Positions 21,767 to 32,813 of a stretch of DNA of 64,000 nt are shown one piece after another (position 1 is the stretch's first letter; every line of letters begins with the position of its first letter). Below the pieces are notes generated by a model. The model was given only the letters and a program-made list of their open reading frames with translations, made no database searches and was not told where the DNA came from. Where the stretch lies: the NCBI RefSeq assembly GCF_035222375.1, contig NC_085888.1, positions 310,001-374,000 on the forward strand. Reading direction: 5' to 3'. The position numbers and the translations under genes are program-made. Source of the DNA: Podospora pseudocomata. Its lineage: Eukaryota > Ascomycota > Sordariomycetes > Sordariales > Podosporaceae.

Positions 21767-23561
21767 GGTGAACGAGTGACGACCCAACGACGGCCAGTTT
21801 TTCACCCCAAGCTCCCACTGTCAATACCCTCCTTGTTGTCGCGCAAAACAGTGGATCTTATCCTTCTCCCAGCTTCATGATCCTTGGCGAGGAATGGGAA
21901 CGGAAGGGCGGCGCCTAGGTTTTGTGTGTGCTGTCACGGAGGAAAATCCGAAATCTCGAGCGAAGCGGCCATTCCTCACATTTCTGAACATTAACCCCTG
22001 ACAGGGATGCCCATGGCTCTCCAGCCCAATGGTTGAGTGGGACATTGATATTGATGTACTATCCTGCATTGAGAGACTCAGCTGGTGAGCTGCCGTTGAA
22101 GGCGTGGCTGGCTGATCTTGCCAATACTTGAGCCGCTTCGGGTATAATGACCTGGGGGAAATATCCGAATTGTGAGACAAAGTTGAACTTTTTTGGTGTA
22201 ATTATGAATGAAGATTTTTTTGCGTGGGGGTCAGCTGGGGTCTGGACCGTTTGGTTGTTGCCGGGTCTCGTATCCGGGTTGTGTCTACCGCACACTGTGG
22301 ACAAACACTGTTGATGCTGCAAGACGCTGAATGAAGGGAGGGCTTGTCATCAATATGGAAATAGCGTCCACACAAGGAATTGCGAGATTCTGGACATCTA
22401 AACTTGAGAGTGCTCAACAATGTTCACTGTTGGGTATCTTCCAACTTGCTCGTATCAAGGGATTATTGATCTCTCATGTTCTGGTCGCAAGGTTTCTATT
22501 CCATCCAAACCGATGTTGATGGGCACCGAATTCCTCCCTGACGTCTTGAACTAAAAATCCAAGGTCATAATCAAAGTCAAAAGTCCAGTGATACCTAAGG
22601 TGGTCTTGATCTTGGTCAAAATCTAGGTTGTTACCTAGTAGCCAAGATCTGCTCAAGGTCATACATACATACCTTGGGTCTTGGCTAAAATCAAAATCAT
22701 GGTCTAATTTTTAGTCAAAGTTGTGGTCTACAGTCCATGGTGTCTTAGTCCCGGTCTTAGCCTTAGTCAAAAGTGGTAGTCAAAAGTCAAAAATCAAGCT
22801 CTTAGTCCGAGACAAAGTCAGGTTTCCCAAAGTCAAACCCAAAGGAGCACCCGACATCAAAAAACACACGTAGCACATCTCCAACCTCCCAACATACCAT
22901 CAACATCCTCCCTCTTCCCCAATTCATCGATAGTTTTCACACTCCATCTCACACAATCACAACACGACAACTCTCTTAATTAAACTCGATGTGATCCCTC
23001 TTCAATTCCCCCTTAACTATGCCGCTTTCTCTGCCTCTGAACATCTCCAGATAATGATTACAACAGGTGTAGGGGTAAAGAATACTCCTCCTCCCATCTC
23101 CCAAGCAAAAACAAAAAAGTAATGAATGTCAGTTCGACCAGCCCGAATATATATACACATTTCTTTCTTCTTCTTCCTTCCTCCCAAGTATAAATCAAAC
23201 TTCTTCCATCAAAGGGGGTATAGTATACACCATGCAAACCAACTATCCTATCCATTCCATCATCACTCAAATCACCCAACTCAATCCTCCAATCCAATGG
23301 CTATGCAACTTTGTTGAAAAACCCAGAAACAATAAAAAAAGAAAAAAAAGAAAAAGCCACCCCAATCATCCCCTCTTAGCAACATATCTGTTGAAACAGG
23401 CCCTCCAAAAGCACGCCTCGGATATCAGGCTCTTATATACACTCCCTTCCCCCTTCCCGCCCCCAATCTCCTGCCCCGTCCAAAAAATCATACCCCGCTT
23501 TCCAAATATAACCCCCCAAAAACTCCTTTATGCAATGCCAAAAAATAAATAAAAAATAACA
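21767..23561. other. Intergenic, repeat-rich
   Basis: Promoter side of the glycosyltransferase on the left and 3' side of the coiled-coil gene on the right. The middle holds a degenerate AGTC/GGTC repeat. The sequence from 22980 to 23560 is C/T/A-rich with little coding character. No gene seen. Confidence 0.5.
22545..22850. repeat. Degenerate GTC-hexamer low-complexity repeat
   Basis: About 300 bp in which AGTCAAAA, GGTCTTAG and GGTCAAAAT recur at roughly six-base spacing with many substitutions. It reads as an old short tandem repeat, not a transposon: no terminal repeats or target duplications are visible. Confidence 0.6.
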
Positions 23562-26298
23562 TCATTCCTCCACCATCGGCTCCAACGCCTCCCTCAACCC
23601 CTCCTCCACAGCCCCCAACCTGTCCCCCTCCAAGCAAACCTTGCTCGTCGGCCGCCTCAAAACCTGATGCTTAGCCCAATACTCATTAAACCCCGGAATC
23701 ACCCCCTTCTGGTTGATCCCCGTGCCCCTAAAAGTCCCCGAAGAACTCACGCTCCCCTCGGGACTCTTGGGCACACTAGAAACCGAAACCGTTGGGCTCG
23801 TCACCGCAAGCCCAAACGCCGGAATCGCCGTAGAAGTCGCAATCAAAGTAGGCGGCGGTGGTGGTGGTGGCGTCGCAACAGGAGACGTAGGCGCAGTGTT
23901 CCCCCCCCACGGCCTCCATGAAACCAACCGCCCCAACGCAGAAGGCGTCCTCCTGATCCCTGGATGCAATCGTTCGTTGCCCGACCGTGTAGGCGTCGAC
24001 ACGGTCCGATTGGCAGGTTGCCTCACCTGATTCGCGAGGTTACCCATCAAAAAGACGCTTCCCCTCTTCCCATCACTGCTCCCACTCGTCAGGGTAGGTG
24101 AAGCAATAACCTCGCTGAGATTCGTCCCCGCAGCGCTCAAACCCAGGGGCTTCAACGCCAGCTGACTCGGTCGCGCCTGCAGCGTGTGAATATCCATCCC
24201 GTTGGACAAGGACATGATGGATTCCTGCGAGGTCACACGGCGTAACCTGCCACCCGGGCGTTGTAATACTTGCGAATCAAAGTGTTTGGAGTGTGGCGAG
24301 ATGAGATCCCCTGCGTCTGTGCTGCCGGCGTCGGAGTAGGTCTGTGTCCCGTCATCTTGGACGCGTCTCGGAGTGCTGGGAGAGCGCTCGCCGCAACGGA
24401 CAAAGTTGGTTAGTGGGTGTGGATTGGTTGGTGGCGGGCCGTTCCAAGTAGAGGATGCGTCAATCGGAAACATGGACCACTCCGAGGTTCTCTTTCGATG
24501 CGCGGTCTTCCATGCTGGTGATGTTGGATCCAGGCTTGTCGTGGGCGATGTGGGGTAAGAAACGTCCACCATGCGGTCGAATACGGAATTGCGGTTGTTG
24601 GACGACCGTGGGGAGCTGATCTCTGACGAATGTCCAAACTCTGATGGGTTCTCGTCATCTTGTCGAGACCAATGGTGTTCTGAAGGTGTTGGTGGCTCAT
24701 GGTTCCCATTCACGGGACCCCGATGCCATATTATGGACGATGTGACGGGTGATGAAGGGGCAGAATACATCTTGGGTGGAGTGAAGGTACCAGATGATAT
24801 CCCTTGTCGCTTCTTTCTCATCCTCTTGAGTTCCTGCTTGTGGGTGACGTGGTAATGGTGGTGAATATGTAATTGCTGCGTGACTCGAGGCGGTGGCTGC
24901 TCGTGTCCCTCCAGCTCGGCCCGGAGTGACTGGGGCGAGGTGCCGGCTTGTGGCGTTTCTTCCGCAGGTGTCTCGGGTTCTCTCTCGAAATCGTTTGGCA
25001 GTGGTGCTGGCTGGTGACACAGCAGCTGCTCCCGCAACATCTGAATCTCGTCGTTGGAGTTGACCAGCATCTCGCGGAGTTCAGCCATTCCCAGCTGCAG
25101 GTTGGCGTTGTCCTGCAAGAGGTCGCGCACAAAGTGAGACACGACGTTGCCGCTGTTCTTACTATCAGTCATTGACCTTACCGCGGCGGCGCCCTTGAGT
25201 CTCCCAGCTGCTGTGTTGAGCTCCTTCTCCATGAGACGCTGCCTTTCCATGCGACTGATGACTTCAACATGTCGTTCTCGATCCTCCCTCGCCTCTTTCT
25301 CCATTCGTTCCAACTGTGCTTGCAAGTCACTGAGCCCCTTCTCAGCTTGTTTCCAACGGTGTATGGCCGTCCGCGCCTCATCTTTCGTGGTGATGACGGC
25401 GGCCTGTAGCGTGGCTTGTTCCTCCTCCAACAGTTCAATCTGCCTCTCCAGACTGGCCGCTCGTTGCGCTGCGCTTTCGAGCCGTCGCACCTCGCGCTGT
25501 GCATCTCGTAGCGTCCTTTCCAAAAATTCTATCTTTGTGTCTGCATCCTTGACAGTATCGTTCAGGTGGTCCAACTCGTCTCGTAGATTGTGGTTGTCGT
25601 GGTTGACCTCGCGGTTTTTTCGTTCGAGTTCAGCGTTTTCGGCTTCGAGCTGTTCAATTCGGGCGTTGAGCTCGGCTCTGTCCCTCTCTGCAGAGGCCAT
25701 GTACGCTTCGTGGCGGGCGAGGAGCGTCTGGAGCGACCATGTTAGCGTTCGAGAAGGGAAGTAAAGGTCGAGTTCAAGTTCGAGTTCGAGCTCTGGGTCT
25801 GGCTCCTGCGTCAGGGCTGTCTCGTCTGGGTCATCCATGGTGGTGTGCAGAAGAGAAACGAGAGATTCTCTTCAGAAGGCATAGTTGGCAACATGACAGA
25901 CAGGTACACGATGACCACTCAAAAGACGGCAGCAGGCACACACAAAGGAAACCAGAGGGTGAAAGAGAAGGTGTCACAGTGGAATGTGGCGGGAAGCACG
26001 AAAGGGAAACCGCACAACGTACCTGCCCCATCTTGGCTGCCGCGTGGACATCCCGCTCGACGCTCAGGAGCACCGAGCAGTTGTGTCTCAGATACACACA
26101 GTCTTCTCTCCCGCAGCAGCACCGGATGTCATCGCCCGGCGGCGAGGACCCGACGACGTCGACGATGCCCATAGTATTATCAGTAGTGTCGTCAGTGCCT
26201 GTGCCTGTTCCCGTGCCTGTGCCTGTGTCTGTGTCTGTGTCTCTCGGCGGCGGGGGAGGCTGCGGCGGATCGGAGTTTGGGTAGGGGCTTGTTGCCAT
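23562..26298 (-). CDS. Long coiled-coil protein with N-terminal Cys-rich motif
   Basis: Conserved fungal protein of unknown function, probably cytoskeletal or scaffold-like. I join exons 26298-26023 and 25727-23562 (both phase 0, GTACGT donor, GCTCCAG acceptor) to 813 residues. The first exon carries a Pro run, a Thr/Asp/Gly repeat and a CCCGREDCVYLRHN motif followed by SVERDVHAAAKMGQ, which runs straight into TLLARHEAYMASAERDRAEL of exon 2. From memory of related fungal proteins this CCGR-x-DC-x-YLRHN to LLARHEAY continuity is the family hallmark. Residues about 95-330 form a continuous coiled coil. The C-terminal half is Ser/Pro-rich and disordered with a poly-Pro run and conserved ends (RRPTSKVCLEGDRL). 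An in-frame ATG at 25838 inside the intron gives an alternative 758-residue start but loses the conserved motif. The 295-nt intron is long for this genome. Confidence 0.75.
26195..26245. repeat. GTGCCT/GTGTCT hexamer repeat inside coding exon
   Basis: About eight hexamer units, read on the plus strand as GTGCCT changing to GTGTCT. They encode the Thr-Asp/Thr-Gly run near the N-terminus of the coiled-coil protein. The number of units is likely variable between strains. Confidence 0.85.
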
Positions 26299-27560
26299 GC
26301 CAGGTTTATACGGGAACAGGTGGAAGGCGGTAACAGTGTGGTGGTGGTGGTAACGGGGACGACAACGCAAATGCTACTCGTAGCAGCATAGTCGCTACCG
26401 CGTTTTTGGATCGGGATGACAAGTGCAGGTGTCCTTGAGGGTGGAAAAAGAGGCGAGTGTTGGGCAAGGAGGTTCCCCGGGCGCGGCAGAAAAGCGCATG
26501 GATTGAGGTGAGTGGGTGTTTGACAGGCTCTGACACGGACCGGCGATGGCTTCAGCGATGTTCCCAGGCCTGCTGTCTGTAGTATATTGATCAACTCCAA
26601 ATGGAATGAATAATTACCCGCTGGACTCCCAAGCAACCGGTGGAGTCCTCTGACAACGCTACCCGTGGCCAGGGGCGGTCAAAAAGACTATCGGCGCTAT
26701 CAGTGCGCTAGCCGGGTTTTCGCTCCGGTCCGTCAAAGCCAAGACTATTGTGGGTGATGCTGTCACGATGGACCGGACACATGACGAAGGTGGATTGACG
26801 GGCGGTGTTGTTTGTGACTGGAGGGCTGGATGGAATATGAGGAGAAAGGGCAAACAAGGAATTCGACAGAGAGTCTCGAGGAGGTTGGCAATGTTAGCCA
26901 GCCAACACCTTACAGCCAATGGCTTCTGTTGGTTCCGGTGTAATGGCCCTCCAATGGCCCTGACCCTGACCGCGACCGCGACCGCAACCGACACGTGCGA
27001 CCCGACCGCGTTCTGGAAGGGCAGCACAAACACCGACAAGACACCAGCGCCAGGCACGGACCCACTCCCCAAATTCTCGGCTGCATCTCCCTGCCCTGTC
27101 GATGACGGAACCTTTTCTGGAGGGGACATCCCCCCCACATTTCATCCACATTCTGCGCATTCCACAGCGAAGAGAAAATCTTTGTGCATAAGGGGCGTCA
27201 TCTGGACGTGCATTATTCGCTGGATCAATTCCCAACTCTCCACTGCGCGCATTCAAAGAGAATTTCTCGTTTGCTGGCGACAGCCACGTTGGTGTTGGGT
27301 CCATCAACGGTGAGGAGAAGGAAGCCAAGAGCGGTGTGGCCTCGGGTCCATCCATGTAAGGTGAGCTGGCCAACACCGAGGTCTCCATGACATGAATATC
27401 TTTTTCCGAATTCAAGACATTCATTCAGGGTCCATTGTCTTTCCGGAAGTTATTAATATAACACTAAACGAGAACACCTGTACAACCTCCATCCCTGTGA
27501 TAGCTGCCTCCAATATGGAGATACTCAACGCCCACCTGAGCAATCCCATCCATTCATCCA
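26299..27560. other. Intergenic between coiled-coil gene and LRA1
   Basis: Promoter and leader of the coiled-coil gene on the left and 3' flank of the L-rhamnose dehydrogenase gene on the right. A run of CTGACC/GCGACC-like hexamers lies near 26955-26990. An open minus-strand frame across 26894-27424 has no recognisable features and I do not call it. Confidence 0.5.
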
Positions 27561-28358
27561 TCACTGCAAATTCACAAACAACCCCCCATCCACCAGCACT
27601 TGCGCCCCAGTCACATACCCACTCAACTCCTCACACGCCAAAAAAACCGCCGGCCCCGCCACGTCTCCCGGCTCTCCAACCCTCCCCAGCGGGATCCTAC
27701 CCTCCATATACCTCAGCTTGTCTCCCCCCTCCCTCAAATCCCCCTCATTCAACTGCGTCCTCACCGTCCCCGGCAATATGGCATTAGCCCTGATGTTATA
27801 CTTCCCCAGCGCACACGCCGCACTCTGCATCAGAGACAACACCCCCGCCTTGGTGGGTGTGTAATGCGCTTGCTCTGCCCCCCCGACCAAGGCAGAGATG
27901 CTCGATATCCCGATGATCGACCCCCCCTTTGGCTCCTGAGTCGCCATTTGTCTCGCCGCCGCCTGGACAAGATAAAACGCTCCGTCGAGGTTGGTCCGGA
28001 CCGTCTTGTCAAAGAGGTCTCGGGTTATGTCGAGGAAGGGGGTGAATGTGCAGACGCCTGCGTTGGAGACGCAGATGTCGAGGCGGGAGGTGTGGAAGGT
28101 TTCGAGGGCGAACTGGACGAGGGCGGGGCCGGTGGTTGGGTCGCGGACGTCGCCGGGGAGGTGGGCTATTTTCCCGGGGAGGGAAGAGGCTTCGGAGAGG
28201 AGGGAGGTGAGGTGGTCGGTGTCGGAGGGGAGGTTGAGGTGGTTCACAGCGACGTTGCAGCCTTGGGCGAGGAAGGCGAGGGTGATGGCGCGGCCTATGC
28301 CTGTGGTGCCGCCGGTGATGATGGCTGTTCTGTTGAGGAGGAGGTTGGTGGCAGGCAT
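27561..28358 (-). CDS. LRA1: L-rhamnose 1-dehydrogenase (SDR family)
   Basis: Oxidises L-rhamnose to L-rhamnono-1,4-lactone with NAD(P)+, first step of the non-phosphorylated fungal L-rhamnose pathway in the cytosol. Single exon, 265 residues, close to the 258 of the yeast enzyme. It shows the Rossmann glycine motif TGGTTGIG, NAG in the core, the catalytic Ser in IIGISSIS, the YTPTK catalytic Tyr/Lys, and the family signatures GRIPLGRVGEPGDVAGPA and VDGGLFVNLQ at the very C-terminus, which match Scheffersomyces LRA1 as I remember it. The gene lies 846 bp downstream of, and on the same strand as, the rhamnonate dehydratase gene, which acts two steps later. The intermediate lactonase (LRA2) and the final aldolase (LRA4) are not in the window. 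Confidence 0.9.
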   Translation of the reverse strand: MPATNLLLNRTAIITGGTTGIGRAITLAFLAQGCNVAVNHLNLPSDTDHLTSLLSEASSLPGKIAHLPGDVRDPTTGPALVQFALETFHTSRLDICVSNAGVCTFTPFLDITRDLFDKTVRTNLDGAFYLVQAAARQMATQEPKGGSIIGISSISALVGGAEQAHYTPTKAGVLSLMQSAACALGKYNIRANAILPGTVRTQLNEGDLREGGDKLRYMEGRIPLGRVGEPGDVAGPAVFLACEELSGYVTGAQVLVDGGLFVNLQ

Positions 28359-29203
28359 GGTGGGTGGTCACAACCAGGTGTCGGAAAGGTGAGTTGGTCG
28401 TAGGAAAGGTGAGTTCTTGGGTGTCAAGAGCGAGCAAAGGTGAGCTGTGCCGTGACACAACCTTCAACGATCAACCTATGTCATACCTTCCATCTTGACA
28501 CGCAAACCCACGAGGGGGTCGCTGCCATTCACACAATTATCCCGTCCGGCTCGCGGGGTAAATTCCTAGATGCAACCTCTCCCCTTGACCTCCATTCTCT
28601 CTAGGGCACCATATCTCACATCACCGCAGCCTTGTCCGCTGTGTCTAACAACAATCTCATCACACCCTCTGCAAAGGCCCCAAACAACCACTTACCTCAT
28701 GTCAGGAATAATGCTCGCGGTACAAAATCAGATCCCATATGAAAGCTGACAATCACCCCTGCCCCTGTGCCTCTTATCCTGGATCCACATCCCCCCTCTG
28801 CCCCACCCCACAGCTCGGGGTTAAATACAGCGAGGTGATGATCCCACTTGGACACACAAAGAACCCCCCTCTTCATCACATTGCATGAATTTTGGAGACA
28901 CACGGCACAGAGTATCCGGATACCTGGTTGACCTTTTGTTGGGCTGTATTGTTTCATGATTTGAGGGAAACATCAACACCTTCACGACGGTTGATATGAC
29001 GTCAGTACAACGGGCTTGCGGGATACCCAAGGATCATGCTGCCAGTGGGATGGAAGAGATAAACAAAACTGATATTCAAAATGGTAGAATAAAACGCAGA
29101 CAACAACCAAAAAGAAAAAAAGAAAAAGGAAAAGAAATATCCAATGTCTAGTACCCCCAAGATAAACTCCTATCCAATCATGTAGCTCTCTGGCGTGAGG
29201 TGG
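28359..29203. other. LRA1 promoter / LRA3 3' flank
   Basis: 845 bp without a gene. It should hold the LRA1 promoter, close to 28358, and the 3' untranslated region of LRA3, close to 29203. A short C-rich block precedes the LRA1 start. Confidence 0.5.
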
Positions 29204-30701
29204 TCAAGCCTTGGCCTTCCCAGCCAACTCCCCCTCCACGTGGCGTCCATTGACACCATTAACCTCCTTCTTCTCCTCACTCACCGGTGGGGGTAGCGAA
29301 TTGGTAGGAATAGCCAGCAGATAAGTACTCGGAATCAGCTTCGCCCTCGCAACCGGGTTCAGCGTCAGCCCGAACCCCGGCTTGTCCAGATCAGCCGCCG
29401 TCAAGAAACCGTTGGTGGGGATCGGCTCGTCCACAAACAAATCGCCAAACACGGGCAGCACGCTCTTCCCGTCGGGCGAGTTGGCCAGGTACTCCTGAAA
29501 GGGGGTGTTGGGCTGGCTGATGACAAAGTGGTAGCTGTACGGCCCGCTCGCGTGGGGGACCACGGGAATATCATAGGCCGACGCCATGGCGGCCACCCTG
29601 AGCAGCTCCGTCATGCCGCCGAGCCACATGACGTCTGGCTGGATGATGTCCAGGTTCCTCCCCTCGATCAGCTTGCGGAACCCGTACCGCGAGTACTCGT
29701 GCTCGCCCGTGGTGAACTTGATGGTCGGGTGGGCGCGCTTGATCTGCTCGAAGCCGTCCGTGTCGTCGGGGCTGAGGCACTCCTCCCACCAGTTGATGTT
29801 TAGGTCCTCGCACGCCTTGGCAATCTCGATCGTGTAGGGCACGTTTAGCGACATGTAGCAGTCGACCATCAGGGGAAAGTCCGGGCCGACTGACTCGCGG
29901 TGCTTGCGGAGGAACTCGACGTTCTTCTTAAGGCCGACGTGGCCCTCTTCGGGGCAGTAGGGGAGAGGCACTTTGGCGCCCCAGAAGCCCATTTTTTTGG
30001 CGGCTGGGGGGTCTGGGCCGGTGCAGTAAAAGTCGATGCGGTCTTTGGTGTTGCCGCCGATGAGCTTGTAGACGGGCTCGCCGCGGATCTTGCCGAGCAG
30101 GTCCCAGAGGGCGAGGTCGATGACGGATATCACGGCAACGGGGAGACCTTTTCTGCCGTAGAACATGGATGCTCGGTACATTTGCTCAAACAGGTGGTTT
30201 GTGTTGCGAGGGTCTTCTCCGATCAGGAAGCGCTCAAAGTGCTGATGGACGAGCCAACACGCTGGAGGGCCTGCAATTGCAAACAATATCAGTCTCCATT
30301 TCCGGTGGGAGAAAAGCGGGCAGTGTTGACATTACCACCAAAGCCAGTTGCAAAGCCAACTGTTCCATCGCTGGCCTCAATCTCGACAAAGAACGAGCCG
30401 AGAACATTGATACCCCAGCTCGTCCGTGATGCCCGGTACTTCTCCCATCTTGAGCATGGAGTAGAAATTGGACTGTCTATGAGCCTAGACTGAAGTTAGG
30501 AAATGCTGCCGAGGTGCTGGCTTTTTGAAAGAAAGCACCTCACCAATGACCACCTTTGACATTGTGGTAATCGCCACCTGCAATCTGGTTAGCCAGCCGT
30601 TTTGTCTCAACCGTTTGGGGATTCCACATACCTGAGCCCACACCGCCGATCACGAACGATCGGATACTTTTGATGGTGGGGAACGCTTTTACAGACGCCA
30701 T
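29204..30701 (-). CDS. LRA3: L-rhamnonate dehydratase (enolase superfamily)
   Basis: Dehydrates L-rhamnonate to 2-keto-3-deoxy-L-rhamnonate, third step of fungal L-rhamnose catabolism. Exons 30701-30632, 30577-30544, 30484-30336 and 30270-29204 join in phase to 439 residues. The early exons supply the diagnostic N-terminus (IKSIRSFVIGGVGSGGDYHN, then KGGHW, then SRTSWGINVLG, then GFATGFGGPPACWL). The barrel shows the catalytic Lys in AKVPLPY, metal ligands in LMVDCYMSLN, WWEECLSPDD and TTGEHEYSRYGF, and the catalytic His in VVPHASGPYSYHF. The Gly-Phe-Gly-Gly codon across the last intron is restored only with the GTAATG donor. It is divergent from the Zn2Cys6 gene and collinear with LRA1, fitting co-regulation by L-rhamnose. 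Confidence 0.94.
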
Positions 30702-32813
30702 GGTGTCAACGTCTTTTTGGGTCCCAGATAATGACAGAGGTGGATCGTAACGGCGGGAAGCAAGCCTCTGGGAGAACCAGTCCCAAGTTATATGCGGTCC
30801 AGCTGCCTACCTAGCGTCAGCGTCTAGTGTCCGATGGCTTGGCATGTGGGGGATGGTTGATGTGAAAAAGGGGAGGAATTGGGAGGATAAGGCTTCTTTA
30901 TTATTTCTCTCTACTTGGCTCTGTCAACTACGTAGCCCCGGAAAGGTCCCTGTGCGGGGACAATGCATGTCAAGGGGCAAACAACGTCCTCACCAAAGGG
31001 GCCAAAGACAGATAGCACTTGGGAAAATAGTGAAACCGGTCGGGTTGTGATGCCCCGACGATGGCGACATATAGTCAAGTAGCTCTATTGTTCTCAGATA
31101 AGCATCTGGGAACGTGGGCCTGGCCGTTCGCTCTGATCCGAAGACAAAAGACAACGTCAACCCCACCTTTGGCATGCACATGGAGGGATGCTGCCAGGGA
31201 GCAGAGGCGGATTGGTGGATCATCGTGTAGGGCCATTGGGGTATTTCGCGCTAGGGCTATCCGAAGGCGTCACAGTTTGTTGTTGGTCCGGACGGGTGAT
31301 GGGCACCGGGTGACTGGTCACAGCTCGGTGGTGGTGGTGGTGATGTGGACGGGGGGAGGATTATACCCTTTTGGTCAAGGGCTGCCGCGACCAACATGGA
31401 ATCCCGCGTCTTCCGTCGACAACATGTCGGAGGAGGGCTCGAGGGCCATCCTGTCTATGCCAGTGTGCGGCAAAGATGCCACGGGTTTCTTGCTGTCGTA
31501 CTCTTGTGGATAGCTGCGGCATGCTGCGGTGACCGGTCAGTCGAGGTGCTACTGTGGCAGATGATACCATTGGACCCAGAGCAGCGGTTCGGTTCAAGCT
31601 TGCCGTTGGGCTCTCGATATGAACGATGTGAGAGAGTCTGTCAGGCGCAACGACTTGGGGTAGCATCGCCCCGTCTTCACCGCATTCTCTCGCTGCGTCG
31701 ACTGCACACTGCACACTCTGCAGCCCGGCTGCAAGTAATTCCATTTGGGTTTGTGTGTAGCATTCCGGTCATGCTGATAAGCACGTGGGACCGGGTGCGA
31801 AGGGCTTCTCGGACTGGTCATGATGATGGTGGTGGGACGAACGCCATGAAGGATTCCCTGATTGTCGTCGGGGGTCTCTCTCTCCCTCTCTCGAGCAAAC
31901 ACTAACTCCTCCTGCCACAGAAATCTGATGTGTCAGTTGCCCCCAATCAATGGATATCTCGAATCCTTCCGAGTTCACCTCGCGTGTTTCTCGTAGCTGA
32001 CCACCTCCATCCTCAAGAAGACAGAAAGCGGTGAGCAATGGATGACATGACATGAGATGTGAGATTGGACAGCTTGACAACCAGCCCTAAAAGGCGTTGG
32101 AGTCTCATAGCAACACCATCTCGTCCAGCACAACCTGGAAGAGGTGTCAAGAAACAGCCCGCTGGGACACCGGCTGCTTGTGCTGTGCGCCTGTGCTACC
32201 CCACCCCCCACAATTCTCCACACACTCCACCAACCCCGGAAATCCAAGCAAAGGCAAGGTCCGGGCACGGTCCAACAACAGCCCTCTCCCCCAGCAGGGC
32301 ACCCCCTCACCACCCCCCTCCCCAGCTCCCCAGCTCCCCCGGGCCCAGACTCCCCCAGATGACCGCCGCAACGTGGTGTTCCGTACCGCACCTAGTCGTG
32401 TAGGTAGTGCCCAGGTGTCCCTGTTTGGGTATAAGGTAAATTAATGCTGGGTAAAAAAGAGGAATGTGGTCTCTCCACCGCCCTCGCTGTTCTGCTCATC
32501 ATTACCCCGAGTGTTCATTGGAGTCGTTTCTTGTCTCAATCACACGTGTTGTTGGCGCTGCCCGCTGCCGTTTCTGACACCCGAGGACCCGAAATCCCGA
32601 AGAGTGCCGCCTGCCCGTTGTTGCGAACTGTTCCCCCGTTCGGGTTGTGCTGCTTGTCGTCGTGCTTCGGCAACCTGCGTCGTTGCCCCGATCCACTCGC
32701 TCGGTGCGCGCAGTAAGCGTCACCACTCAACGGCTGGCGCTTCTAGGCTGGTTGTCTGGGGACTTGACAAAGGCTTGAGCTTAAGACGGGAGCCTGGGGA
32801 AGAAGCTCTGGCC
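30702..32813. promoter_or_regulatory. Divergent promoter region LRA3 / Zn2Cys6 factor
   Basis: 2.1 kb between the start of LRA3 (-) and of the transcription factor (+). It should hold both promoters. Many CGG/CCG triplets are present, the kind of half-site used by Zn2Cys6 proteins, but in GC-rich DNA this alone is not informative. A TGGTGG run near 31323 and a C-rich block near 32200-32350 are the only compositional features. No gene recognised. Confidence 0.45.

Noticed and set aside
26894-27424. 176-codon minus-strand frame
   Set aside because: Arg/Gly/Trp-rich without motifs, in promoter-like DNA.
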